The position numbers were made by a program, and so were the translations under genes. This document shows positions 1 through 10,500 of a stretch of DNA of 64,000 bases, piece after piece; the first letter of the stretch is position 1; every line of letters begins with the position of its first letter. The notes beneath the pieces were generated by a model. It saw only the letters and a list, made by a program, of their open reading frames with translations, ran no database searches and was not told the DNA's origin. The stretch is from Dipteris shenzhenensis (lineage: Eukaryota > Polypodiophyta > Polypodiopsida > Gleicheniales): the NCBI GenBank assembly GCA_047967505.1, contig CM106538.1, one strand, 5' to 3'.

Positions 1-1241
1 TGACTAGAACATTGCAATTCCAAGTCGGATTTGGAAGTGGTCCAGGTGCCATCAGCTTTCTTGATCCTGCAAATATCCTCCTTTCGCCTATCCGCATGGA
101 GACTTTTAAAAAAGGCTTTGGAGGAGCAGCCCTTATCCAAAAGGGGTTTCATACGAGCTCGGATTTGCCACTTCTTTAATTTGCGAAGATCATTTTGATG
201 GATGATATGAGCCGCATAAGCACAAGAATCCTGTTCAGAAGAAGTAAGCTGCCTATGAGAACTGATTGCATCCATTTGCTGCTTGTGGGATTGAGCCCAT
301 TTTATCTTGAGCCGAAGGTTTTCCATGTAACTCCGTCCATAGTCTTGAATAACAGCCTGTAAACGATGAGCAAGGCTGATCCAAGCAAAATCCATATCCT
401 CCTGAGCATGTGAGAGGAGGGGACGGACAGCCACTCTCACCATGTTCTGAAATTGTTGATGAAGCAAGTAGGCACTATTAACATGGAGCAAGCGATGACC
501 AAAAAAAGGCATATCATCTGTCAGATGTGCTATTGATAATGTCAAGCATACTGGGAAATGATCAGATAGCAGGAGGGAGTGATCAATCCGCAATGTACAT
601 GTGAAATCAGCATACTGCTGAGCATGCAGCAAATACCATCTGTCAAGTCGAGCCCAGTAATGATTAAAAGCATTGTGATGATATGTATAACCCATATCTG
701 TGTCCCTTGTTGAGAGCCATAGATCTTCAGCATGCAGAGATGAGAGCATATCTTCCCAATGTCGGAACTCAGTGGGAATCATGTGAGAGCGATGAGTAGT
801 ATTATCTTGGGAGGCAGGCGAATTGTTAAAGTCTCCACACAAAAAAGCATTGGAAAGCCATGGGTATTGTTTGAGGGAATCCCACATTTGAGCTCTAGTC
901 GCAGAAGTTTGCGAGGCATAAACAGATGCTATTTCATAGAGAGTATCCTGCCAGGTGCACCTGATCACCATCCATCGACCCTGAGGATCATTGTGGGCCA
1001 CCGTGGGCTGTATATCATGTTTTACAAGCATGCAAACCCCCGAAAAGTGCATTGTACCAGCATAAAAAATATCATAACCAGCATAGTGGCCTTGCTGACC
1101 AGCCAAGAAATGTTGATTGTGTTCTTGTAAGGAGATCACATCGGGATGCATTCTATGTACATAATGCCAGAAGAGTCTCCACTTATTGGCATTGCAAAGA
1201 CCCTGAATATTGTATGTAATGCAAGTAATTGAAGTAGACAT
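1..1241 (-). CDS. LINE ORF2, N-terminal APE-type endonuclease (partial, open to window edge)
   Basis: The frame is open from ATG at 1241 (MSTSITCITYNIQGL) for 413 codons to the window edge. It has the order of an APE-like endonuclease: YNIQGL, the catalytic-Glu motif LQEHNQH, SVYASQ, LCGDFNNSP, WARLDRWY and LLSDHFPV. The linker toward the reverse transcriptase follows (LDKGCSSKAFFKSLH, ICRIKKADGTW). The enzyme nicks target DNA to prime reverse transcription. The RT part is beyond the window. No stop or frameshift is seen. Confidence 0.88.
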   Translation of the reverse strand, partial: MSTSITCITYNIQGLCNANKWRLFWHYVHRMHPDVISLQEHNQHFLAGQQGHYAGYDIFYAGTMHFSGVCMLVKHDIQPTVAHNDPQGRWMVIRCTWQDTLYEIASVYASQTSATRAQMWDSLKQYPWLSNAFLCGDFNNSPASQDNTTHRSHMIPTEFRHWEDMLSSLHAEDLWLSTRDTDMGYTYHHNAFNHYWARLDRWYLLHAQQYADFTCTLRIDHSLLLSDHFPVCLTLSIAHLTDDMPFFGHRLLHVNSAYLLHQQFQNMVRVAVRPLLSHAQEDMDFAWISLAHRLQAVIQDYGRSYMENLRLKIKWAQSHKQQMDAISSHRQLTSSEQDSCAYAAHIIHQNDLRKLKKWQIRARMKPLLDKGCSSKAFFKSLHADRRKEDICRIKKADGTWTTSKSDLELQCSS

Positions 1242-1288
1242 AAAAGATATGTACAGTCAAACCAAAAGGCAGAATAGAGTGTAAACTG

Positions 1289-2491
1289 TCAGGCCTCAGC
1301 CATGACATCAACATCCACCTGGGCTCCTGGATCATTAGCTCTATGGTCCTCATCATTATCACATACAGGGATGCCTCTTTTTAGCACATCAACCCACAGT
1401 TGAGAAGCAAGGCTGTCAGCAGGGGAAGAGGTCTGACCAGGGGTAGAAATTGAAGCATCCCAATGGCGAGATTGTAGTGGACGTGGTTTGAGAGCAAAAA
1501 CCTTTTTGGGTTGCTGCCAGGCACCCTGGGGAGAGACATGAGATTCTGAAATTTTGCCCTTACCCTTATCCTTTTGCTTAGCTGAAACCTGAAGTACATT
1601 TTCTTTGGAAGGGACAGATTTGAGAGCCACATCACCCAGTTTAGTAGGCATTGCCTTAGACCCCGAGGCATAAGTCGGAGGGGGAGTATTTTCTGGAGCA
1701 ATAGCTGTGGGAGGAAGCTGATGCAGAACTGCAGGACACTGTGAGGCTAAGTGGCCAAACTTATGGCATGTGAAACAAGCACCTGCAAAAACTCCCCATT
1801 TCAAGTCAAAATATTTTTCACCAAGGGGAACATCCTCCACTTCTACCGCAATGGAAGGAGGGGTGGGGTGATCTGTATCCCAAAGAATACAAAAGCGATT
1901 GCGATTACCCGAAGGGCGGGGTGGGCAAACAACTTGCCCCAAAGAGGCTGCCAAACTTGGTAACTCAGCCCTCATATAGTCTGGAAAATCCACCACCTCA
2001 ACCCATACGGGGCAATGATGTCGAATGAGGCTGTGGTAATCTTTGTTTGGCGACCATGGCATGACATGCACCATTTGTCTGCCATAGAAAAGGGGCGACA
2101 TCTCCAAAATCTGCTGGCGATATGAGGCATCTGAAAAGTGCACCTCATAAAAACCCCTAGAAGCAAAATATACCCCTTCAACAAAGCAGCCTCCCAACAA
2201 TGCCTGAACCCATTGAGCCACATCATTTGCTGAAGGTAGCTTTCCTGGGAAGAAGATAATAACTGCTTGCTGAGAGAATTTTCGAAGAGGAGCAACCAAT
2301 GATGGAAGCTTCAACTTGTATTTGATGGCCGGGGGAGGTTTGGCCCACTCCTTCCGGCTGTACTGAAATTCATCTTTAAGCATATCAAAGACATAGTGAG
2401 CGTCGACCGAATCTGTAGTAGAAAAATCAACCTGTTGTCTTTTGGAGTCCCGGGTCGACTCCTTACGAGAGTAGCTTTTGAATTGATCTTC
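1289..2491 (-). CDS. LINE ORF1 protein, DUF4283-like with CCHC zinc knuckle (about 400 aa)
   Basis: This is the nucleic-acid-binding ORF1 protein of a plant L1-like LINE. The start MEDQFKSYSRKE at 2491 is chosen because two related copies (56195 and 63523) begin at the same place relative to the conserved block; the frame is open 14 codons further up. The order is a basic N-terminus, a DUF4283-like domain (about residues 25-220; VYFASRGFYEVHFSD, MPWSPNKDYHS, CPVWVEVVDFPDYM), a CCHC knuckle CFTCHKFGHLASQC near residue 240, then a Pro/Lys-rich tail. All four zinc ligands are present. The stop TGA lies at 1291-1289. The frame has no internal stop, unlike the other ORF1 copies in the window. Confidence 0.9.
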   Translation of the reverse strand, partial: EDQFKSYSRKESTRDSKRQQVDFSTTDSVDAHYVFDMLKDEFQYSRKEWAKPPPAIKYKLKLPSLVAPLRKFSQQAVIIFFPGKLPSANDVAQWVQALLGGCFVEGVYFASRGFYEVHFSDASYRQQILEMSPLFYGRQMVHVMPWSPNKDYHSLIRHHCPVWVEVVDFPDYMRAELPSLAASLGQVVCPPRPSGNRNRFCILWDTDHPTPPSIAVEVEDVPLGEKYFDLKWGVFAGACFTCHKFGHLASQCPAVLHQLPPTAIAPENTPPPTYASGSKAMPTKLGDVALKSVPSKENVLQVSAKQKDKGKGKISESHVSPQGAWQQPKKVFALKPRPLQSRHWDASISTPGQTSSPADSLASQLWVDVLKRGIPVCDNDEDHRANDPGAQVDVDVMAEA

Positions 2492-2930
2492 CATGAAGAG
2501 AAGCAGGGCAGGATTGAAAGAAGGGCAGAGCAAAGAAGGGCTGTACGGACGAAGAATAAGCTAGAGATGCGAACTGAACGAAAAGAGGAAGAAGCAGGGA
2601 CTGTACGGAAAGTACGGTTGTACGGAGGGGGCTGTATGGAAGAAGCTGAGCGGTATAGGGATATTGAGAAGGCACGCAAAAGCTGTTCGAAGAAGTAAAA
2701 ATGGGCGGGGAAACCAGGCTGTACGGAAAAGGACGAAAATGTACGGACGTCTGGAAGAGGTGTCAGAAAAGGTACGGCAAGACGATGAAAACAGAGGCAG
2801 AGTTACGAAAGGCTACGCAGGGAAAAGGCGGAGCAGACCGTACGGCTGTACGGTGAGCGTACGTCTGCCGTACGGATGTACGGACAGACGGGGAGTCTGT
2901 ACGGGATGCAGGTGAGGCTCGTCTCCACCT
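2492..2930 (-). promoter_or_regulatory. GTAC-rich 5' leader of the left-edge LINE
   Basis: About 13 GTAC tetramers occur in roughly 400 bases, mostly as CCGTAC on the sense (minus) strand. The same kind of leader precedes ORF1 at 55860-56135 and 63050-63375 and the ORF2 at 23720. LINE promoters are internal and lie in this region, so a regulatory role is plausible; the factor is not shown. Confidence 0.5.
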
Positions 2931-2939
2931 CTCTCACCA

Positions 2940-2993
2940 CGCTCTCTCACGCTCCACACACACACACACACACAGACACACACACAGACACAT
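2940..2993. repeat. (CA)n / (GA)-rich microsatellite between two LINEs
   Basis: The sequence cacacaca with cagaca interruptions separates the 5' end of the left-edge LINE from the poly(T) (minus-strand poly(A)) of the next LINE fragment at 2994. Confidence 0.9.
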
Positions 2994-3680
2994 TTTTTAG
3001 TGAAAACTTTTGATCGATTATATTACAAGAGTAGTGACCTCAAAACGAGGCAGCCAAAGTTACATTAGCTGAAAATCTCAGTGTATGCTAGATATACATC
3101 ATGATCTATGCAGAGCGTCTGCAAGCAATCAAAGAAGGATTGCTGCATAGGAGAAAGTGAGAAAATAGGAGCATCTAGGCTCTTGCACTGCAAGAGGTGA
3201 TCTGCAAATGAAAAAGGAGAATACCTGGGTTGCCTCAATCAAACTTCCAATCCATCAAAGAAAGATCAGTAAATAGTGGGGGATTGCCTGACATGGTAGT
3301 GGGAATATGCCAAATAGGCCTGTGATGCATCCACAAACAAAATTGCCACCTGGCCTGTGGAAGAGGAAGTGTAAGACCCCGATCATCCACCAAATCATCT
3401 ACCGTGGAGATCCCCAATCTATGCGAAAACCAAGAGTTTCTGGGGTGAAGATGAGGTAACGGGCGATCAAAGACACAACTCGAATGAATACTTTGTAAAG
3501 GATTTTCGGGATCTGGAGGATGGCTTGACCAATGCGGATGGGCCTGAAGAAGTTACCAATCAAGGAGCTGACGAGTAGAATATGGACAGCCAGGAATACA
3601 GCCATGTAGATGCCCGAAAGCAATATCCAAAAGAGTAGGGATCCAATGGCCAAAGACATTAGTATGGAGTTAGGCAATCA
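2994..3680 (-). mobile_element. LINE 3' fragment, deletion-scarred
   Basis: The minus-strand sequence ends in an A-run at 2999-2994 followed by GTGT. The 3' UTR has the TTGTAATATAA-type motif. Upstream, 3235-3417 encodes the region after the RT (GISTVDDLVDDRGLTLPLPQ, MHHRPIWH). 3400-3660 encodes an RT piece (PIRIGQAILQIPKILYKVFI). The two are joined with most of the RT missing. Confidence 0.75.
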
Positions 3681-3849
3681 GGCACGAGAGCATAAGTGTC
3701 GATGGCTGATGCTGCTCCAGAAAAGTAAGCACAAGAGTAGCCTTGCGAGCTATCACATGAGTGTAAATGTTCAAATTATTTAAATCCCCATGCATTTTGA
3801 GTGAACAAACATAGTTGTAATCAAGAAGCCGAAGCGCCTTAAACTATCA

Positions 3850-4230
3850 AGCTGAAGGTGAAGGATGCATGTGTATTAGCTCTACCTGATCCTAGCAAGC
3901 CATTTGTTGTTGAGACTGATGCTAGCTAATATGCGGTAGTTATTCCTAGATGGCTAACCTTTAGCTTTTGATTGTTAAAAAGATGTATGAAAGCGAGGTT
4001 CCATGGCATACTCAGAAAAAGGAATGGTACACACGTTAGACATTTCTTATATGGATCTAGCTTTGTTCTATTGATAGACCATGAATCTATCAAATACATC
4101 TATGATAGACCTGATTTGAGGGCAGGAAAAGCACTATGGACTCAAATTTGATATGGGAATAATGTATCAAAAGGGTAGCCTGAATCGAGTGGCGGATGCT
4201 TTGATGGTGAATTGAGCTCAGATCTATAAC
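3850..4230 (+). pseudogene. Ty3/gypsy RNase H relic
   Basis: Translation gives VKDACVLALPDPSKPFVVET followed by DAS, a stop and YAVV. Further on come YSEKGMVHTLD and YQKGSLNRVADAL. These match the RT-RNase H end of Ty3/gypsy polyproteins (the FVVETDAS and KGSxNRVADALSR blocks). Several stops and frameshifts are present. The NRVADALMV block recurs at about 4648-4682, so part was duplicated. Confidence 0.75.
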
Positions 4231-5662
4231 TCTGAAAATACTCCACCAAATCGCACAAGAACAATAGGTAGGGGTTTTTAGGCGTCCGAAACGCAATGGG
4301 ACAGACGGTTTTGGAAACCGTGGTCCCAATCACTGGGTCCAACACGGATTGAAAAACGTTTTTGGAAACTGATATGTTTGTAAACTCCACCAGAGTGCAA
4401 ATGATGAGCAACATAGAAGTTTTAGGACCTACTGAGTCCATCGGAACTAACAGATCTGCAAATGGTTGCTCCAAACTTGAGTTCCAACACCCGGGCAGAA
4501 AAACGTTGAAACTGACACAGTGAGTCAGAAATCCAACGAAATGATCCCAAATTCAAGAATGAAGGTGTTTCCAAGCTCCTAAAGTGAAATGGACACCAAA
4601 AGTAGGCAATGGTTGCCTCTACAAGTCCATACGGAGTCTTTGTTATAGAATCGAGTGGCCGATGCTTTGATGGTGAAGTGAGCTCTTTGAGTTTAGTTGG
4701 GATTAGGGTTGACCTTTACGAGGGATATGTAGGACCGACTCACACTGTAGTCAATATTGGCATCAGGTCGGGGAGGAGAGCTCCACTATTATCAATTAAG
4801 ATGGAGTGATAATTCCATCTATTCAGGTGGCAGGTGGTCAGTTCTACATTTGGAATGGATTATTGTTACGAAATGGGAAGGTTTGGTGTTCCAGGTGATG
4901 CAGAGATAGGAAAAAGATTGTGCTTGAGTGTCAGGACACTCCTACAACTGGTCACTCAAGTCCCATGATGACAGTGAGCCTTGCTTAATTAGGAATTCAG
5001 TAAAGCTAGGATTTGAAGAGGGTGGGCATCTTATCTACCCAGAATGATAAAGTCCAGATTGGTGGATGTAATGTGCCTGATTTAGGGCCCATGGATTAAG
5101 ATTGGCAAGCTTATGTGGGGTTTCAAACCATCGCTAGGGAACAATCAGCTATATTTAGTTGGGCACATTATTTATCGTGGGATGGTCTTTGATGCGCATG
5201 GCTATCATTCAGGGATTGAGTTGAGCGCTCCTCAACTAGAGGGTTAGGCTTGGATCTTGAGCCAAGACTCTTCTACCAACATGGTATATGTAGGATGTGC
5301 TGCTGTGGGCTCCCTATTGATGGGCTTTGGTGGCATTCGACGCCAACATCTTTGGCACAAACCCTTTGACGGAGTCTGAGCTTTTTCCCACACATGGTGG
5401 TTTGGAGGCGCATTTTCCTACACGCTGTGATTGGGGTTAGATTGGGACGGAAAGGTAGATACTATGCAAGATTTTTTAATGATGCTGTGGTTGGAGCTCT
5501 ATGTGTGAAAGAGATGGATATGCTCTTGATGGTATAGTACACTTAGTAATTACTAATTATGTAATCATAACAGCTGCATATCGTTTGTTTTTTAAAAAGT
5601 TCAAATATTATAAATTTGTAGATATTTAACTTGAGTTCCTTTTGTAATGTTGGGCTCTGCAG
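4231..5662. other. Sequence without a recognised gene
   Basis: There is one repeated gypsy scrap (4648-4682) and otherwise nothing I can assign. It is presumably the intron upstream of IleRS exon a. Confidence 0.6.
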
Positions 5663-5766
5663 ACTGATGAAAGGATTGAGAAAAGTGTTGCTCGGATGAT
5701 GATAATTATTGACCTTGCCAGGAACATCCGTGAGCGTCATAATAGGCCACTGAAATCTCCTCTCAG
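5663..5766 (+). CDS. IleRS: IleRS exon a (104 nt)
   Basis: The acceptor is ctctgcag and the donor is AG|gttttt. The exon starts in phase 0 and ends with two bases of a split Arg codon. It encodes TDERIEKSVARMM, then DLARNIRERHNRPLKSPL, the helix typical of the IleRS anticodon-binding domain. The donor is weak (gttttt). The preceding exon must lie left of the window, because nothing IleRS-like is visible at 1-5662. Confidence 0.92.
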
Positions 5767-8700
5767 GTTTTTCCCCTTCACTACTACCTCCCCCCTTTCC
5801 CCCTTCCTTTCCTGGAGTACCAAATTACTCCTATGGTGAGGGTGCAATCTGATAACCTTAATGTTATCCTGCCTGATTCAGAGAAATGGTTGTGGTCCAT
5901 CCTGATAACGATTTCCTTGATGATATTACTGGCAAGCTTGGAGAGGTATGCTGTCACAATCCTTGGTTGGTTGCTTGTTCTTGGCGTGTAATATGGTCGG
6001 TTATTGTTTTCAATGGATAATGTAAATTAATGCAAGTCTTCTCTTTATGCTGGTCCAATGACTTGCCCACCTTGGATCTAGTCCATCTCTTTCTAGAACC
6101 CTTCAACTGCCGGCAACTTCAATTCATCTTAACTTCTGGCAGCTTCAATTCATAATCGATAGTTAAGGTTTCTTTACAGTGGAGTAAATTACTTTGTTGT
6201 AAGTGGTTTGCTTGAATTGCCTGAGGTGATGCTACGAGCTGTAGTGGGTAGGTGCAGTCTTTTGGATGAGGTCTTAATCAGGATCAAGGGTTTTTGTAGT
6301 GCTTTTTAGGCACTTGCAGGCACAAACAGGCGTAGCCTTTCAGCAAATTTTTTAAAAAAAAGTCAATAGGTGAGTGACTACATACTCATTTCAATCTTGG
6401 CAACAGGGCAACTGGTAGTTAGAGCAATTACAAGCAATATAGTATCAGTTGACTGTGGAGAAACCTCATAGTTAAAAGCATCATGATATTGGTCCTCGCA
6501 ATCAGCAAATACCCTAGAATGCAAGAAGCATAACAGATTAGTCCGTAAATGCCACAGCCCAGCAGCAGCCCCCCCCCCCCAATCAACAAAAGACGCAAGA
6601 ACTGATACGGATGCTAGCTGGTGGTGCTAATATTGTCTGCGTCCAATCGCTACTGTTGGAAAGAAATATGAATCAGTGTTCAAGAGCTTTGAGAAAATTG
6701 GTGAGAATGCAGCCATGAAATCCACATGAGAAGCTTTCTGAGTGAAAGGGACTCAACCCGAATGAGCAAGCTACAACTTCAAGGCTTTTATACAGAGAAC
6801 TCAGGTCTTGACTCTAGGGAGAGGAACATCATTCTCAACCTTACGCCCGCGTATTAAAGTCACCTCAATTCCTGAGCCGTACAATGTAGATGTCTCAAAG
6901 TGACATCAGCTGTAAGCTAAACCTAATCCCCACAACCTGAATGTCCTTACAGCTCCCTTCAGTGACTTGTGACAGAAATACAAATCAGCTTTTCACAAGC
7001 TGCACAACATGTGGCACAATTACAGTTTACTCCAAATAGGAGACAAACATAAAGACAAGGGTGTTATTATTTATCTCGCTTTACAATACCGAGTGAGAAC
7101 GCCCAAAAGAAGTGTAGTATTCTTTTTAACATGTTGATAAGAGGTTAAAGCGAGACATTTGAAGAGTAAATTAAATGTAACTCTGCACTGCTGCAGTTGG
7201 TGAGATACCCTGTAAGTGTCGCATTTGTAACTTTTCTTATGGTGCGTACAAGGTGGTCTTTGTTTTGCCTCGTATTCACAGTTGGCTGTCTACTATACTT
7301 TCCATCCTTTCGGCACGCCTGAAATAGCATGAAATTGAAATCACCATAGCAGTGGACATGCATTAAATATATTGTGACTCCCTTTTTCCAATGGATGGGC
7401 TTTTAGCTCCAATTTTTGTGTTGGACAATTATGCTCTCTAGTTGTGCATTGTTAGGTTTTCGAGTATTTTTCTCAGGGATCTAGGCTGTCACTGCACGTG
7501 TACGCAGCAGAAAACAAACACAAACTCTTTTCAAAGGACACCCAACAGGTCGCTGTAATTGAATCAATATAAAACACTGATATGCAGAAAATATGACAGC
7601 AACTCGACCCTAAAAAAGAACTCATTATATATGTCCATGGAAATGGTAAAGTGTGGCTCCAGGTAGACCACAAAGTTTAGCCGGTGCCGAACAAAATGTA
7701 GCCAAGGATGCTGTACCGAAACTCAGGGAGATGGAGGTTGCTATTGCTGAATGTATGAGCGTGTGCCTTGGTGATGAAGTAGGCTTTAGTGGATGCAAGG
7801 ACTGAGGCAGGAGGCTCCTTTATATAGGGCATTCAGCCCTAGACCTGGCCAACCAGGTTCAGCCAACTTGGCTAGCATAGTTGCATAGAAACACTTTCAT
7901 ATGTTTAAGAAACTCGTACGAAACATGTCAATGTTTTATACGTTTGAAACCTGTTTCAAATGAAGTTGCTTTTCCCTAGGTTTGCTCTTAAGAAAAGCAT
8001 GCAAAAATAAGACTGATGAGGAGTCGTCTTCTAGGAGTGCCAGTAGCAGTGAGGAATAGGCTGTTGAGGGCATGGATGCGGATGAAAAGCAGGTGACGAT
8101 AAGACTTGACTTTGATATGTCAGTTGTAGACATAGGAATGTTTGGATTTCATTTTATAGTTTGACCTTTTTAGAATTATGATTTGTCTTTAGGAGCTCCT
8201 GGGAGGATCATTGATAAATCTGGTTTCATTTTTGTTTTTCATATGTAATCTCCTTTTAGTAGTTATTCATCTACATTTTATGCTTTTGACTTCGGCTGCC
8301 ACTGGCCAGTTGTAGCTTGTAAGCATTGTTGTTATGCAAAATTATGCTGATATATGATCAGTATGTTTTTTGTATCATCATTCATGTATGGAGTCACTTA
8401 CTTACAATCTTTATTTGCATTATTTTGTGTATGACCCTATGCATACCCTAGGTGTAACTGTGCATATTTTCACAGTCTGAACGAAACCTGTATCATACAT
8501 TTTACGATACCCAAACCCGTTTCATATCTGCCGTTTCTGAAACGCCTTGCAACTATGCAGGCTACACAACTGACCAGTATAGAGCAGATCTGGTCCAGGT
8601 ACATTGCACCTAACGAAGCCAACCTGGTAAAACCTATTTGACCCGATCAGGTGACTTGTACTAGCCGTTCAGGTGGCCGACTAGACTGGTCAATAACTGA

Positions 8701-10468
8701 GGTCTGCCGAGCCCAGTTGATGCCTGTAGACACGTATGTCAGAGCCCGTTGATCGGCCCTTCTCCCCGCATAAAATTGCTGTTGTATGCAGGTATTCTGC
8801 GTTTAATACTGCAGTTCCCATCCGCCTTGCTGCCCTCTGTTGGACAGCCATCAGGCTGCTGTGTGCTGTGTGGGCAGTTTTAGGGTGTTCTTTGTCCCCC
8901 CCCCGCCCCCCCGCCCCCCCTGGCCCCATTGCTGTGACACTTTGGTGGAGGGGGTTTTCTGCTCCCCTTTGTGGTCGTCGGTTCGAGGAAGTTTTTTTCT
9001 CCCCCTGACGCTTTCCCTGTTGTGGTAGCCTTTTCTACCCCTCCCATTAAAAACCAGCGAGGCTAACCGTGGGAAGACTGAAGCAGTCTTGTGTTCTGTA
9101 TAAGTTTCCCCTTTTGGAAACCTTTTTTTGGGCTGCTCTTCTTGTAGCACATGTATCTAGCTGGGATGATGATGTCAGATCATTCCCAGATAGTGCTTCA
9201 CTTTGAACAGCCCTGTCGTGGACTCCCCTATAGGGGATGCGGATCCATGATGCCTTGTTATAGCACAGATCTTTGCAGCAGACGGACCACAGCCAAGACT
9301 TCATACCATTTCAAATCAGGTTTTCAACTACACTTGAGACTCCGTGTGTGAAATAGGTCAGCCCAACTAAAGAAGGCCATCTGGCGAGACCATTTGTAGA
9401 TGGTCAGGTAATGCATCATGCCCATGTTCAAGACAGGATGTCCATACGAAGCATTCCAGGCTTGCTTTTGTGTGGGGATGTGGGACATGCCTGGCTCGTG
9501 CAACAAAATAGAATCATGTGCTAAGTGGAAGATTGATACTTGTTGATCTGCAGTCCTCGTGCTAAAGTATATTGGGCCCTCTGTTTTAATGCATCCAGTA
9601 AGCACACTTCTTAGCATTAAAGTTGCATCCATGTATGGTAAAACTCAGCCAAGGATCACTTGGAGATCAAGTTCAAGCAGAAAAATAGAATCATGTGGTG
9701 AGTCAATGATTGATACTTCTAGATCTGCAGTCCTCGTTGATCTGCAGTCAATGATTGATACTTGTTGATCTGCAGTCCTCATGCTAAAGTTCCCTGATGC
9801 AGGAACTTGAAGTATAGTGGGCCCTCTATTTTAATGCATCCAGTAAGCACACTTCTTAGCATTAAGATTGCATCCATGTATGGTAAAACTCAGCCAAGGA
9901 TCACTTGTATCAAGGCAAATTGACGTGTCAAAACAACACTGCAAACTCTTCTGCCACCTCGAGTTACGAACAATTCAGTGCAAGCAGCCTGAAATACAAA
10001 AGCATGCATAACTTTGCCATTGGAGCTTCAAATGCAACCAAACATTGTAGGATTATACCTATGAGAGATACCTATGAGACGCGTCCATAGACTAAAGCCT
10101 GTATCCAAACTCCTTCCATAGTCAGAGGTACAACTTACAACAGTTTAAGTCCCTTCATCTCTGCAAACTTGTGTTTAGTGCTGCCTAGAGTTCAGTAAGT
10201 TTGCAACTGTGATTTCTCACACATCTCGCATCCAATAGCTACTAAACTTCGTGAGCAAGGTCACCCTATTAAGTACCAAACCTCCAAATATGGGGTTTCA
10301 CAAAACTCTTCTCTGCTCAAAAGTTATAGGTGCCTGTGAGATTCATGGCTGTAGCGATTGGAACGCTTGTAACTTTCAATATCGACCACCATTTGTGCTC
10401 AAACTTCCTCTGAAGCTTATGGTCGGACTTTCTAAATGGAATTTAAAAACATGTCGTGGTTTGGGAGA

Positions 10469-10500
<32 letters not shown>

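Larger units (their letters stand above)
1..2950 (-). mobile_element. LINE (L1-like), 5' part with intact ORF1 and open ORF2 start
   Basis: Read on the minus strand, the element starts beside a (GT)n/(GA)n tract at about 2930-2990. It has a GTAC-rich leader, ORF1 (2491-1289), a 47-base spacer, then ORF2 from 1241 running off the left edge. It is the same subfamily as the + strand copy at 51425-55785, which has stops and frameshifts where this copy is open. Of the LINEs in the window this one looks the youngest. Its 3' half is not visible, so whether it is full length is unknown. Confidence 0.9.

Noticed and set aside
759-1130. 123-codon plus-strand frame
   Set aside because: It is the reverse shadow of the LINE endonuclease, which is open and motif-bearing on the minus strand.
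8736-9150. Overlapping frames on both strands near a C-rich tract
   Set aside because: They owe their length to the CCCCCCGCCCCCC stretch and show no conserved motif.
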